A stretch of 64,000 nucleotides of DNA from Solirubrobacteraceae bacterium (GCA_023230855.1 JALNWQ010000004.1:1-64000), one strand, 5' to 3'. Counted from the stretch's first letter, positions 48,659 through 57,511 are shown. Numbers and translations are program-made. The notes: a model not told the origin generated them from the letters alone.

Positions 48659-51600
48659 CTACGTCTCCGCCGCCGGGCAGGTGAGCCGCCAGTCGCACAT
48701 CGCGCACGTCTCGTACGACGGGGTCGGCTCGAACTCCTGCTCGAGGATCGCCGCGCCGACGTCGGCGACGGTGGGGGCGATCCGGTCGCGTGCGGTCCCG
48801 TCCGCCTCGACCGGCACCTTCTCGTCGTCCAGGACGTAGTGGTAGCTCTGGCGCGGCTCCTCGAGCCCCCATGCGTCCTGGGCGGCGACGGCGTAGAGCT
48901 GCAGCTGCACGTCGTGGCGCAGCTCGTGCGGCGTGCGGGGGCGCCCGGTCTTGTAGTCGACGAGCTCGTGGTTGCCGTCGGGATGGCGGTCGACGCGGTC
49001 GACGCGGCCACGGAGGGTGTGCGGGCCCATCCGGAACTCGAACGACCGCTCGAGCCACACCGGCCGCTGGTCCTCGGCCATCGTCCGGGCGTGGTACCGC
49101 TGCATCGCGTCCTGCGCCCGGTGCCACAGGCGCTGCTCGTCGGCGACGCCCGACAGGCCGGACCGTCGCCAGCCGTGCTGCAGCAAGGTCTGCAGCTCGC
49201 CGACCTCGGTCCCCCCACGCGCGTGCCACCGCTCCAGCACCTGGTGGATGACGATCCCGAACCGCTGGGCGACCGTCGGCTGCTGCGGGATCCGCAGGAC
49301 GCGCGCGAGCTTGTAGCGCAGCGGACAGGCGGTGTACGTGTACAGGTCGCCGGCCGACAGGATCACCCCGTCGTCGCGCAGCGGCAGGAACGGCTCCAGC
49401 GACGGCTCGCGTCGTCCGGCGGCCCGCTCGGCGGTCTGTCGGGCGGCGGCGAGCACCACGTCGTCGAGGTCGCTCGTCGACAGGATCTCCTTCTGCTGCG
49501 CGGTCGCGGCCTGCCGCACCGCCGCGTCGATCGCCGGCATCGCGTCGGCGACCTCCTGCCCCTCGGCGCGGTTGATGAGCGCCGCGACCTTCACGAGCTC
49601 GAGGTAGCGGCTGACGCCGTGGGCGACGTCCAGGTCGGTGTCCATCCGCAGGTCGCCGAGGCGGGTGCCGATGGTCGCGACGTCGCGCAACAGCTCGTCG
49701 CGGAGGCTGCGGAACGTCGCGTGGAGCGTGTCGTCCGGCCCGAACAGCCGCTCGTCGTGATCCTCCCACTCCGCCTGCAGCGTGCGCCGGGCGTCCTCGA
49801 CCGCCGGCGACGGCTCGCGGGCCGCCCCGTCGGAGCTGCGGGCGGCGAACGCCAGCACGACGCCCTTGCGGGCCCGGGTCATCGCGGTGAAGAGCGCCCG
49901 CCGGGCCTCGTCGGCGCGGACCGTCGGCGAGTCGGGCCGCAGGTGCTCGGGCAGCAGCTCGTCCGGCAACGGGTCGACGAGCCGCCGGCCCGCCCCCGAC
50001 CCGATCGCCCCGAACCGGCTGGCGGTGAGCCCGAGCACGAGGACGTGGTCGAGCTCGAGCTCCGCCGCGGCCGACAGCGGCAGGACCGGGACCGCGGGCA
50101 GCGCCCGGTCGCCGTCGTCCGGCGGCCCGCCGTCCGACCCCGCGCCGTCCGGCCCCGTCCCGCCGGCGGCGAACGGCACCGCCTCGACCCGCCCGTCGGG
50201 ATCGCCGCCGGCGTCCGCGAGGGTGATCATCCAACGGGCGAAGTCGCGGGCGGTCGACTGCGGCGCGATCCGCACGTACCGCTCGGCCAGGCGGCCGACG
50301 GTCGCGAGGTCGCGCAGCCGCTCGACGACGTCGCCGGTGGCGCCGAACAGCTGCTGGCGCCGCAGGCCCAGGTGCTCGACGAGCCGGTGGACGAACTGGT
50401 CGGGGGGCATGACGTCGAGCGCCCGCACCGCCGCCCGGTACAGGCGCAGGAACGTCGCCACGCGGTCGTGTGCCTCGGGCGGCAGCGTGCGGCCGCTCTC
50501 CGACGACGTGGCGAGCGCGCCGACGAGGTCGGTCCGACGCCGCTTGGCGACCTGCAGGACCCGCGCCAGGTCGGCGGGCCGCAGCTCCACCGGGGGGCGG
50601 GCCAGGGCCCGGCCGACGGCCGGGGCGTCCGCCGGGTCGAGCAGGAGCCGCAGCCAGGCGAGGACGTCGCGGACCTCGGCGCGCTGGAGGAACGCCCCCT
50701 CGCCCCCGACGCGGCACGGCACCGCGCGCTCCTCCATCGCGGCGACGACCGGCCCCGCCTCCCGGCGGACCGAGTGGACGAGGACCGCGATCCGCGACGG
50801 ATCGGCGCCGTCGCGGAGCAGCCGCTCGACCTCGCCGGCGACGACCTGCGCCTGCGCACGCTCGCTCGCGGCCCGCCAGAACCGGACCGTGCCGCCCGAC
50901 GGCGCGTGCCACCGGTGGGCCAGCCGGTCGTCGACCGGCGCGACGACCGCGTCGGCGGCCCGCAGCACCCGCTCGGGGCCGCGGAACGACCGCTCGAGCG
51001 TCAGCACGCGCAGGTCGACGTCGCCGGCGGCGAGCTCGCGGAGGTTGTGCCCGGCCGCGCCGCGCAGGCGACGGACCGCCTGGTCGTCGTCGCCGGCGAC
51101 GGTGAGGCCCGCGGGCGGATCGCCGACCGTGAGCCCGCGGACGACCCGCACCGCGGTGATCGGCAGGTCCTGGGCGTCGTCGACGAGGAGGTGACCGATC
51201 CGCTCCCGCACGCGGGCCCGGGCGTCGGCGGTGCCCTCCGACCGGTCCTCGAGCAGCACGAGGAGCCGGCCGAGGAGGTCGCCGTGGTCGATGAGCCCCC
51301 GGTCGCGCAGCACCCGGTCGAGGAGCCGCATGAGCGACGCGAACTCCCGCTCGCGCGCCCGGCGACGATCGGTCGACGGCAGCGCGTCCGCCCACGCCGC
51401 CAGGCGGTCCGCGTCGACGCCGGACTCCTTCAGCCGGTCGATCCGGGCGACCGCCGCGGCGAGCAGCGGGATGTGGCCCCGTCCGCCCGGCCCGCCGTCG
51501 TGGTGGACGAGCCCGAGCTCCTCGCGGTGCTCGAGGAGCAACGCGACCCGCTCCGTGCGGGTCGCGGGGACGACGAACGGGTCGGTGCCGGTCTCGCCCG

Positions 51601-51919
51601 CCGCGTCGCGCAGCAGCCGGTGGCACAGGTCGGGCAGGGTGGTGACGACGACGTCGGCCGCCGTCGGCCCCAGTCGCTCCTCGAGGCGCCGCCGCGTCCG
51701 CGTCACCGCCGCCGGGGTCGCGACGAGCAGGACGGTCCGGGCGGGATCGTGTCCCGCCGCGGTGCAGAGCCACGCCGCCCGGGCGGCGAGCACGAGGCTC
51801 TTGCCGGTGCCGGCGGTGCCGTGCAGGAGCAACGTGGTCCGACCGGACCCGTCGGCGTCGGCGAACGCCGCGGCGCGCGCCTGCGCGTCGCTGAGGCCGT
51901 CGAGGGGCTCGGGCACCAC
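48659..51919 (-). CDS. UvrD/AddB-like helicase fused to an iron-sulfur PD-(D/E)XK nuclease
   Basis: A 1086-residue repair protein. The N-terminal superfamily 1 helicase has Walker A LLLHGTAGTGKS (about 30-41), motif II LLVDDAQDLP (Asp-Asp for the usual Asp-Glu), motif III VAGDDDQAVRRLRGA and a late VRADEARRALFTAMTRARKGVVL. The C-terminal nuclease shows TACPLRYKL, FGIVIHQVLERW, the active-site RGRVDRVDRHPDGNHELVDYKTG and the closing CAMCDWRLTC. The four cysteines match the iron-sulfur clasp of AddB/AdnA. It probably resects double-strand breaks. TATCCT lies 6 nt before the second of two adjacent GTG codons, so translation may begin at 51916. Confidence 0.88.
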   Translation of the reverse strand: MVPEPLDGLSDAQARAAAFADADGSGRTTLLLHGTAGTGKSLVLAARAAWLCTAAGHDPARTVLLVATPAAVTRTRRRLEERLGPTAADVVVTTLPDLCHRLLRDAAGETGTDPFVVPATRTERVALLLEHREELGLVHHDGGPGGRGHIPLLAAAVARIDRLKESGVDADRLAAWADALPSTDRRRAREREFASLMRLLDRVLRDRGLIDHGDLLGRLLVLLEDRSEGTADARARVRERIGHLLVDDAQDLPITAVRVVRGLTVGDPPAGLTVAGDDDQAVRRLRGAAGHNLRELAAGDVDLRVLTLERSFRGPERVLRAADAVVAPVDDRLAHRWHAPSGGTVRFWRAASERAQAQVVAGEVERLLRDGADPSRIAVLVHSVRREAGPVVAAMEERAVPCRVGGEGAFLQRAEVRDVLAWLRLLLDPADAPAVGRALARPPVELRPADLARVLQVAKRRRTDLVGALATSSESGRTLPPEAHDRVATFLRLYRAAVRALDVMPPDQFVHRLVEHLGLRRQQLFGATGDVVERLRDLATVGRLAERYVRIAPQSTARDFARWMITLADAGGDPDGRVEAVPFAAGGTGPDGAGSDGGPPDDGDRALPAVPVLPLSAAAELELDHVLVLGLTASRFGAIGSGAGRRLVDPLPDELLPEHLRPDSPTVRADEARRALFTAMTRARKGVVLAFAARSSDGAAREPSPAVEDARRTLQAEWEDHDERLFGPDDTLHATFRSLRDELLRDVATIGTRLGDLRMDTDLDVAHGVSRYLELVKVAALINRAEGQEVADAMPAIDAAVRQAATAQQKEILSTSDLDDVVLAAARQTAERAAGRREPSLEPFLPLRDDGVILSAGDLYTYTACPLRYKLARVLRIPQQPTVAQRFGIVIHQVLERWHARGGTEVGELQTLLQHGWRRSGLSGVADEQRLWHRAQDAMQRYHARTMAEDQRPVWLERSFEFRMGPHTLRGRVDRVDRHPDGNHELVDYKTGRPRTPHELRHDVQLQLYAVAAQDAWGLEEPRQSYHYVLDDEKVPVEADGTARDRIAPTVADVGAAILEQEFEPTPSYETCAMCDWRLTCPAAET

Positions 51920-51922
51920 CCC

Positions 51923-51959
51923 AGGATAGTCGGGGACGTCGTGCGCGCCCGACTAGGAT
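51923..51959. promoter_or_regulatory. Divergent pair of leaderless -10 boxes
   Basis: TATCCT on the minus strand (51923-51928) serves the helicase gene; TAGGAT on the plus strand (51954-51959) lies 8 nt before the ATG at 51968. The two promoters are packed into 48 bp. Confidence 0.5.
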
Positions 51960-51967
51960 GGTGCGGG

Positions 51968-52828
51968 ATGCCCGCCGTCCCCTCCGTCGACACCGCCACC
52001 TGGATCGGGGCGTTCGAGCGGGCGGCGGACCGGGTCGGGGCGGTGCTCGACGCCGCGACGGACCCGGTGCGACGCCTGGAGGAGACCGGCGAGCGGGGCA
52101 GCGGCGGCGACCGGACGCTCGTCATCGACGCGGCCGCCGAGGACGAGGTGTTCGTCGAGCTCGACGCGCTGCACGCCGCCGGGGAGCGGTTCACCGCGCT
52201 GTCGGAGGAGCGCGGGACGGTCGACTACGGGTCGGCGGACCTGCTCGTCGTCGTCGACCCGATCGACGGGTCGATGAACGCCAAGCGCGGCCTGCCGCAC
52301 CGGGCGGTGTCGATCGCCCTGGCCGCCGGTCCGGACGTCGCCACGCGCGGGACGATGGAGGACGTCGTCTGCGGCCTCGTCGCGGACTTCGGCCCCGGCG
52401 AGCGCTGGACCGCGGTGCGCGGCGGCGGGGCGTTCCTCGACGGGGCACCGCTGACCGGTCCGGCGGAGGAGCGGGTGGCGGACGACGGTCGGCTGGAGCT
52501 CGTCGCGATCGAGTCCGCCCACCCGCGTCACGTGCAGGAGTCCGGCGAGGCGCTGCTCGCGCACGTCCACCGCCTGCGTGCGATCGGGGCGATCGCCCTG
52601 TCGCTCTGCCAGGTCGCGGCCGGCCGGGTCGACGGCATGGCGTCGCTCTGGCGGTGCCGCGCGGTGGACGCGGCGGCGGCGCAGCTCGTCGTCCGCGAGT
52701 CCGGGGGGCTCGTCGCGTTCGGCGACCTGGGCCTGGCCGCCCCGCTCGACCTCGCGCCGCACGCCCCGGTCGTCGCCGCCCGCAGCGCCACCGGCCTGGC
52801 CCGGGTGGCCGAGCTGCCGCACCCCTGA
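51968..52828 (+). CDS. Inositol-monophosphatase-family phosphatase
   Basis: A 286-residue FIG-superfamily (inositol monophosphatase/fructose-1,6-bisphosphatase) phosphatase needing magnesium. Metal site: FTALSEERGTVDYG (Glu) and LLVVVDPIDGSMNAKRGLPHRAVSIAL (Asp-x-x-Asp-Gly-Ser), with the C-terminal WRCRAVDAAAAQLVVRESGG. The ending aspartate in RAVDAAA matches the last metal ligand. Substrate may be inositol phosphate or FBP. Leaderless start from TAGGAT 8 nt upstream. Confidence 0.85.
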   Translation: MPAVPSVDTATWIGAFERAADRVGAVLDAATDPVRRLEETGERGSGGDRTLVIDAAAEDEVFVELDALHAAGERFTALSEERGTVDYGSADLLVVVDPIDGSMNAKRGLPHRAVSIALAAGPDVATRGTMEDVVCGLVADFGPGERWTAVRGGGAFLDGAPLTGPAEERVADDGRLELVAIESAHPRHVQESGEALLAHVHRLRAIGAIALSLCQVAAGRVDGMASLWRCRAVDAAAAQLVVRESGGLVAFGDLGLAAPLDLAPHAPVVAARSATGLARVAELPHP

Positions 52829-52851
52829 TCCACGCCGGGGCGACGGCCGCG

Positions 52852-53724
52852 TCAATGCGACGCCGTCGCGGAGCCGGCCCCGGCCGCGTCGACCATCGCG
52901 TCCATCAGCGCCTCGACGTCCCCGGACGCCACGAACGCCGGGGCCGCGCCCCGGTGCAGCATCCGCAGCGCGTCGGCGACCGCGATCCGCCGGTACGTCT
53001 CGGTACGCGCGCCGTCGGGGCCCTCGAGCGCCCGCCGCCGGTCGAGGAGGCGCCGCCGCAGGTCCTCGGGCGCCTCGTCGGTCCGCGGGGGCGGCGACGG
53101 GAGCAGCTCGTCGGCGGGCACCCGGATCTGCCCGATGTGCGCCCGCATCTGCTGCCGCTCGTGGTAGCTGTCGGTCGGCTCCAGGATCATCCGGACGTTC
53201 GCCTCGGCCCGCGCCCCGGACGCCGACACGGCCACGTCGCCGCCGGCCACCCTCCCCGTCGGCGAGTACGCCCACGCGTCGACGATGCGGTCGAGCGCCT
53301 GGGCGGGCTCCTTCCACCCGTGCTGGGTCGGCTCGGGCGCGCGGTCGGGCACGACGAGCCGGGTGATGCCGCGGTCGTTGATCGCCTCGAGGATCGACCG
53401 GGGGTCGTCGTCGACGAACACCTCCTTGCGCGGCGGGTAGACGTCGAAGTCGGCGTGGTCGCCCCAGCGGCCCCCGACGTGGAAGACGAAGACGTCGGGG
53501 TACACCGGCCGCTCCCGGTCCCGTCGCGCCGGGCGCGCGTCGTAGAACGCGGTGATCGCGAGCTGCAGCAGGTGCGACGCGCCGATCGTGCCGAGCGGCT
53601 CGTGGGTGACGACGCCGAGCCGGTCGAGCGGCCCCCAGCCCCGCAGCAGCGCGGCGCGGTCGGTCGGGCGACCGTCGATCTCGATGGTGAACAACGACTC
53701 GTCGAGCTGCCGTGCGGTGTGCAT
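52852..53724 (-). CDS. Unrecognised 290-aa protein
   Basis: I do not recognise this protein. It starts MHTARQLDESLFTIEIDGRP, contains a segment with VYPDVFVFHVGGRWGDHADFDVYPPRKEVFV, then RSILEAINDRGITRLVVPDRAP, and ends in basic and Ala-rich helices. No membrane helix or signal peptide. Tyr, Asp, Arg and Trp are frequent in the middle part, suggesting an ordered alpha/beta domain. GGAGG lies 7 nt before ATG 53724, so it is a genuine gene. It is convergent with the phosphatase and divergent from the H1-like gene. Confidence 0.7.
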   Translation of the reverse strand: MHTARQLDESLFTIEIDGRPTDRAALLRGWGPLDRLGVVTHEPLGTIGASHLLQLAITAFYDARPARRDRERPVYPDVFVFHVGGRWGDHADFDVYPPRKEVFVDDDPRSILEAINDRGITRLVVPDRAPEPTQHGWKEPAQALDRIVDAWAYSPTGRVAGGDVAVSASGARAEANVRMILEPTDSYHERQQMRAHIGQIRVPADELLPSPPPRTDEAPEDLRRRLLDRRRALEGPDGARTETYRRIAVADALRMLHRGAAPAFVASGDVEALMDAMVDAAGAGSATASH

Positions 53725-53965
53725 GGTCGTCCTCCGGTGGCGGGCGGGTCACGCGACGCTAGCCGGACGACGCCGGGATTCCGGCCCCCGGACGGGGGGC
53801 GCGCATCGTCCGTCGGGGCGGTCCGCGGGCCCGACGTCGGGGCGGGGTCGCGGCCCCGCGTCGCGCGCCCGGACGTCGTCGGTCGTCGGGGTCGCGCGGG
53901 CGGCCGGCCCCGGTCGCGTCGGTGGACGCCGTCCACGCGAACAAGCAGGCGAACGACGGGCGGGG

Positions 53966-53993
53966 TTGTAGGAACGTACGTTCGACGTTATCG
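53966..53993 (+). promoter_or_regulatory. Promoter with SOS-box-like palindrome
   Basis: TTGTAG (53966-53971) and TTATCG (53988-53993) form a -35/-10 pair with 16-bp spacing. Between them GAAC-GTAC-GTTC (53972-53983) is a perfect palindrome that matches the Gram-positive LexA box CGAACRNRYGTTCG at 13 of 14 positions. A second short dyad, CTTAG-AA-CTAAG, lies near 54004-54015 just before the ribosome-binding site. The remainder of 53725-53965 shows no gene. Confidence 0.55.
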
Positions 53994-54023
53994 TGCGCGA
54001 CCGACTTAGAACTAAGGACATCT

Positions 54024-54665
54024 ATGGCTGACACCACCGCCCCCAAGACCACGACGACCGGCACGACGACGACCGCCGCCGCCAAGCCCGCCGCGAAGCC
54101 CGCCGCCCGCAAGGCGTCGACGACCGCCGCGAAGAAGGCCCCGGCGCGCAAGCCGGCCGCGAAGAAGGCCGCCCCCAAGGCCAAGGCCGCGACCGCCCGC
54201 AAGCCCGCCGCCAGGAAGGCGACCGGCGGCGCGAAGGCCAAGGCCGCCAAGGCCCCCGTGGCGGAGCGCGCCCAGGCCCTGGCGACGAAGGCCGTCCTCA
54301 TCCCCGTCGGCGCGGCCCTCGAGGCGCGTGACGCCGCGACGAAGCAGGCCGACGACGTGCGCGAGACCGCGCGCAAGCAGGTCGCCGCCCGCCGCAAGCG
54401 GATCGAGGCCCAGCTGCTGACGTTCGAGAAGCGCGGCGCCAAGGCCCGCACCGAGCTCGAGCGCGACGCGAAGAAGGCCCGCACCGAGGTCGAGCGCGAG
54501 CTGCGCGAGCGCCGCAGCGCCGTCGAGACCCGGATCAAGGACCTGCCGGGCGTCGGCGAGCTCACGCTCCCCAAGATCGACCGCCTGCCCAAGGTCGGCG
54601 AGCTCCGCTCGACGCTCGAGGACCGCGTGACGCAGGTCCAGAAGCGCGTCCGCTCGCTGGCCTGA
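54024..54665 (+). CDS. Histone H1-like / HBHA-like Lys-Ala-rich protein
   Basis: A 213-residue protein in two parts. Residues 1-80 are an Ala-Lys-Pro-Thr tail of the H1/HupB kind (repeated AAKPAAKPAARK and KKAP units), fit for DNA or heparin binding. Residues 85-205 are a continuous amphipathic helix (VRETARKQVAARRKRIEAQLLTFEKRG, ARTELERDAKKARTEVEREL) like the coiled coil of HBHA, but in reverse order to that protein, whose lysine-rich part is C-terminal. AAGGA lies 7 nt before ATG 54024. A strong stem-loop follows. Nucleoid binding or surface adhesion are both possible. Confidence 0.8.
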   Translation: MADTTAPKTTTTGTTTTAAAKPAAKPAARKASTTAAKKAPARKPAAKKAAPKAKAATARKPAARKATGGAKAKAAKAPVAERAQALATKAVLIPVGAALEARDAATKQADDVRETARKQVAARRKRIEAQLLTFEKRGAKARTELERDAKKARTEVERELRERRSAVETRIKDLPGVGELTLPKIDRLPKVGELRSTLEDRVTQVQKRVRSLA

Positions 54666-54841
54666 GCGTCCCGGCGACCCCGCGTCGGCGGCCCCTGAGC
54701 CGTCCGGTCGCGGGTCGCCCCCCGGGCCCGCCGGCGATGTGTGGCGCATGACACGCACACCGCCGCCTCGCTGGTCCACACTCCATCTCGACCCGCCGCT
54801 TCTCCTCTCCTCTCTCTCCCGGCGTCGGGTCGAATCGTCGA

Positions 54842-54872
54842 AACGCCCGGCACGCATCGCGTGCCGGGCGTT
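54842..54872. terminator. Strong stem-loop after the H1-like gene
   Basis: Perfect 14-bp stem (54842-54855 with 54859-54872) with a 3-nt loop, followed by TCGTCGTTCC. It ends the transcript of the H1-like gene and shields the Mrp promoter. A pyrimidine-rich tract precedes it (about 54800-54820). No gene is seen in 54666-54952. Confidence 0.7.
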
Positions 54873-54952
54873 CGTCGTTCCGGGGGCCGTCCCCCACCGT
54901 CGCCCGTCGCGCCGCCACCCGGCCCTTCGACCGGCCGCCATCCGCGAAGTGC

Positions 54953-54958
54953 CACAAT
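54953..54958 (+). promoter_or_regulatory. Possible leaderless -10 box
   Basis: CACAAT 6 nt before the ATG of the Mrp gene at 54965. Confidence 0.3.
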
Positions 54959-54964
54959 CGATCC

Positions 54965-56125
54965 ATGCCCACCCGCGAGGAGATCCTTCAGGCGCTGGAA
55001 GCGGTCATCGACCCCGAGCTGCGCAAGAACGTCGTCGAGCTCGGCATGGTCCGCGACATCACGATCCGCGAGGACGCGGTGGACGTGAAGATCTCGCTGA
55101 CGACCCCCGGGTGCCCGCTGCGCAACCACTTCGTCGTCGCGGTCCGCAAGGCGCTACGCGGCATCGGCGTCGAGTCGGGCGAGGTGAGCTTCGACACGCT
55201 CTCCCCCGAGGAGAAGTCGGCGCTGCAGGAGCGGCTGGGCATGAAGTCCGGCCTGCCGACCGGTGGCGCCGCCGGCGCGCTGGCCGGGGTCTCCAACGTC
55301 ATCTGCGTCGGGTCCGGCAAGGGCGGCGTCGGCAAGTCCACGCTGACGGTGAACCTCGCCGCGGCGCTCGCGTCCGAGGGCAAGTCGGTCGGCGTGCTCG
55401 ACGCCGACGTGTGGGGCTACTCGATCCCCCGCATGCTCGGCCTGGGCGCCGAGCGGCCGCCGGTGTCGCCGGAGCGCAAGATCCTGCCGCTCGAGGCGCA
55501 CGGGCTCAAGGTCATGTCGATCGGGTTCTTCGTCGCCGAGGACAGCGCCGTCGTGTGGCGCGGCCCGATGCTCCACAAGGCGCTGACCCAGTTCCTCGAG
55601 GACGTCGCCTGGGGCGAGCTCGACTACCTCCTCATCGACCTGCCGCCCGGCACCGGCGACGTGTCGATGACGCTGTCGCAGCTCCTGCCGCAGTCGCGGT
55701 TCCTCCTCGTCACCACCCCGCAGGACACCGCGCAGAAGGTCGCCCGGCGTGCCGCCGAGATGGCGACGAAGGTGTCGCTCGACGTCCTGGGCGTCGTCGA
55801 GAACATGTCCGGGTTCACCACCCCGGCGGGCGAGCGGTTCGCGATCTTCGGCGAGGGTGGCGGGCAGAGCCTGGCGTCCGAGCTCGACGTGCCGCTGCTC
55901 GGCAAGGTGCCGCTGACGATGCCGCTGCGCGCCCAGGCCGACGCCGGCGACCCGCTCGTCGTCGTCGACCCGGACGACCCGGCGTCGCAGGCGATCCGCC
56001 AGACCGCCCGCGGCCTCATCGCCGCCACCCCCACGCCGGAGCTGCCGCCGGTCCTCGCCGGCCTGCCCGAGCTGCCGGTGATGCAGAACGCGCCGACGAC
56101 CGGCGCGTCGCTGCCGATGGCCTGA
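54965..56125 (+). CDS. mrp: Mrp/ApbC-type P-loop ATPase (iron-sulfur carrier family)
   Basis: A 386-residue protein that in other bacteria carries iron-sulfur clusters to target enzymes. Residues 5-85 form a MIP18 domain (ILQALEAVIDPELRKNVVELGMV, TTPGCPLRN). The deviant Walker A CVGSGKGGVGKST lies near 115-126, with LDADVWGYSIPRMLG and LIDLPPGTGDVSMTL following. The usual C-x2-C cluster ligands after ENMSGF are missing: here the sequence is ENMSGFTTPAGERFAIFGEGGG. It may therefore scaffold clusters poorly, or rely on other ligands. The C-terminal 45 residues are Pro/Ala-rich. Confidence 0.88.
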   Translation: MPTREEILQALEAVIDPELRKNVVELGMVRDITIREDAVDVKISLTTPGCPLRNHFVVAVRKALRGIGVESGEVSFDTLSPEEKSALQERLGMKSGLPTGGAAGALAGVSNVICVGSGKGGVGKSTLTVNLAAALASEGKSVGVLDADVWGYSIPRMLGLGAERPPVSPERKILPLEAHGLKVMSIGFFVAEDSAVVWRGPMLHKALTQFLEDVAWGELDYLLIDLPPGTGDVSMTLSQLLPQSRFLLVTTPQDTAQKVARRAAEMATKVSLDVLGVVENMSGFTTPAGERFAIFGEGGGQSLASELDVPLLGKVPLTMPLRAQADAGDPLVVVDPDDPASQAIRQTARGLIAATPTPELPPVLAGLPELPVMQNAPTTGASLPMA

Positions 56126-56146
56126 CCACCCGGCCCACACCACTTC

Positions 56147-56173
56147 CGAACACGACGTCCAGACGTCTAGACT
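56147..56173 (+). promoter_or_regulatory. TetR-type operator and -10 of the kinase gene
   Basis: CGAAC-N5-GTCCA (56147-56161) is one of five related 15-bp sites, the others being at 59237, 59292, 60237 and 60252. TAGACT (56168-56173), 10 nt before the ATG at 56184, serves as -10. Confidence 0.6.
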
Positions 56174-56183
56174 GGCGGCCGCC

Positions 56184-57368
56184 ATGTCCGACGCCCGGAT
56201 CGCCGCCATCGCCCGTGCCGCCGGACGGACCGGCCTGACCACCGCGTCGCGGGCGTGGGAGATCGCCACGCGACCGCGCGCCCGGACCGCCGACGACATC
56301 CCGGTGTCGGCCGCCGCGATCACGGAGGAGTGGCTCACCGCGGTGCTCTGCCACGACCATCCCGGCGTGTCGGTGGTGCGCGCCGCCGCGAGCGACGCGA
56401 CGAGCCAGACGACGAGCCGGGTGGCGCTGCGCCTGACGTACTCCGACGGCGCCCCGGACGACCTGCCGCGCGACGTCTTCGTCAAGCTCACGAGCTCGGG
56501 CCGGCAGCGGCTCTTCCTCGGGCTCATCCGGATCATCGACGGCGAGCCGGAGTTCTACGACCGGCTCCGGCCGCTGGCGGAGTTCGAGTGCCCGGTCGGG
56601 TACTTCGGGGCGCACCACCCGCGGTCGTGGGCGTCGGCGGTCGTCATCGAGAACATCGCCGTCACCCGCGGCGCGACGTTCTGCCACGCCGACACGCCGA
56701 TCGACCGGGCCGGGATCGAGTCGCTCGTCGCGACGATGGCGTCCTACCACGGCCAGTACTGGGAGCACCCCGCGATCGTCGACTCGTCGCTCAAGCGGCC
56801 GGCCGACCACGTCCACAACGTCGGCACGTTCATCAACATGCGCCGCCAGGCGCGGGTCGGGGCGGAGCGGGCGGGCGACCGGTTCCCCGCCGAGCTCGCC
56901 GACCGTCACGACGAGCTGTGGGACGGGCTGCGGCGGTCGGTCGACGTCCTGAGCCACCGGGTCCCGCCGACGCTGCTACACGGGGACCCGCACGTCGGCA
57001 ACGTCTACCGCACCGCCGACGGGCGCCTGGCGCTCACCGACTGGCAGGTCGTCATGCGCGGCGGCTGGGCGTACGACTTCGCCGACGCGATCGCGTCGGC
57101 GCTCACCGTCGAGGACCGCCGCGCGTGGGAGCGCGACCTCCTGGAGCTCTACCTCGAGCGGCTCGAGCGGGCCGGCGGCCACGCCCCCGAGCTCGACGAC
57201 GCGTGGCGCCTGTACCGGCAGAGCCTCTTCTACCCGCTGTTCTGCTGGGCCACGGTGCTCGGCGCGCCGGGCTGGATGCCCGACACCCAGCCGGTCGACG
57301 TGACGAAGGTCATCATCGAGCGCACCGCCACCGCGATCGCCGACCTCGGCGCGCTCGACGTGCGCTGA
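56184..57368 (+). CDS. APH/ecdysteroid-kinase-like phosphotransferase
   Basis: A 394-residue kinase-fold protein. Catalytic loop TLLHGDPHVGNVYRTADG and metal-binding LALTDWQVVMRGGWAYDFA are clear; YFGAHHPRSWASAVVIENI lies in the N-lobe and hinge. The TDWQ form resembles ecdysteroid 22-kinase and related steroid or alcohol kinases more than antibiotic kinases. A shorter paralogue lies at 59347, and both share the 15-bp operator with a FAD oxidoreductase and TetR genes. Phosphorylation of a hydrophobic alcohol is inferred. Confidence 0.82.
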   Translation: MSDARIAAIARAAGRTGLTTASRAWEIATRPRARTADDIPVSAAAITEEWLTAVLCHDHPGVSVVRAAASDATSQTTSRVALRLTYSDGAPDDLPRDVFVKLTSSGRQRLFLGLIRIIDGEPEFYDRLRPLAEFECPVGYFGAHHPRSWASAVVIENIAVTRGATFCHADTPIDRAGIESLVATMASYHGQYWEHPAIVDSSLKRPADHVHNVGTFINMRRQARVGAERAGDRFPAELADRHDELWDGLRRSVDVLSHRVPPTLLHGDPHVGNVYRTADGRLALTDWQVVMRGGWAYDFADAIASALTVEDRRAWERDLLELYLERLERAGGHAPELDDAWRLYRQSLFYPLFCWATVLGAPGWMPDTQPVDVTKVIIERTATAIADLGALDVR

Positions 57369-57511
57369 GCGGCGGCGGGGCGCCCGACCCGCCGAGCCGG
57401 GGCGCCCCACCCGCGACGCCGGGCCGCCGGCCGACGCCCCGCCGGGGTCCGGCAGGGCGCGCCGCCGCGTCGGCCGGGAGCGCGCCCGGCCGACCTTCAC
57501 GCGATCGTCGC

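Noticed and set aside
48572..51967. Plus-strand extension of the inositol-phosphatase frame over 3.4 kb
   Set aside because: It is the antisense of the helicase gene; the phosphatase homology begins only at 51968, right after a -10 box.
53749..54021. Minus-strand small open frame in the promoter of the H1-like gene
   Set aside because: Ser/Arg/Pro-rich translation, no start signal, overlaps the promoter elements.
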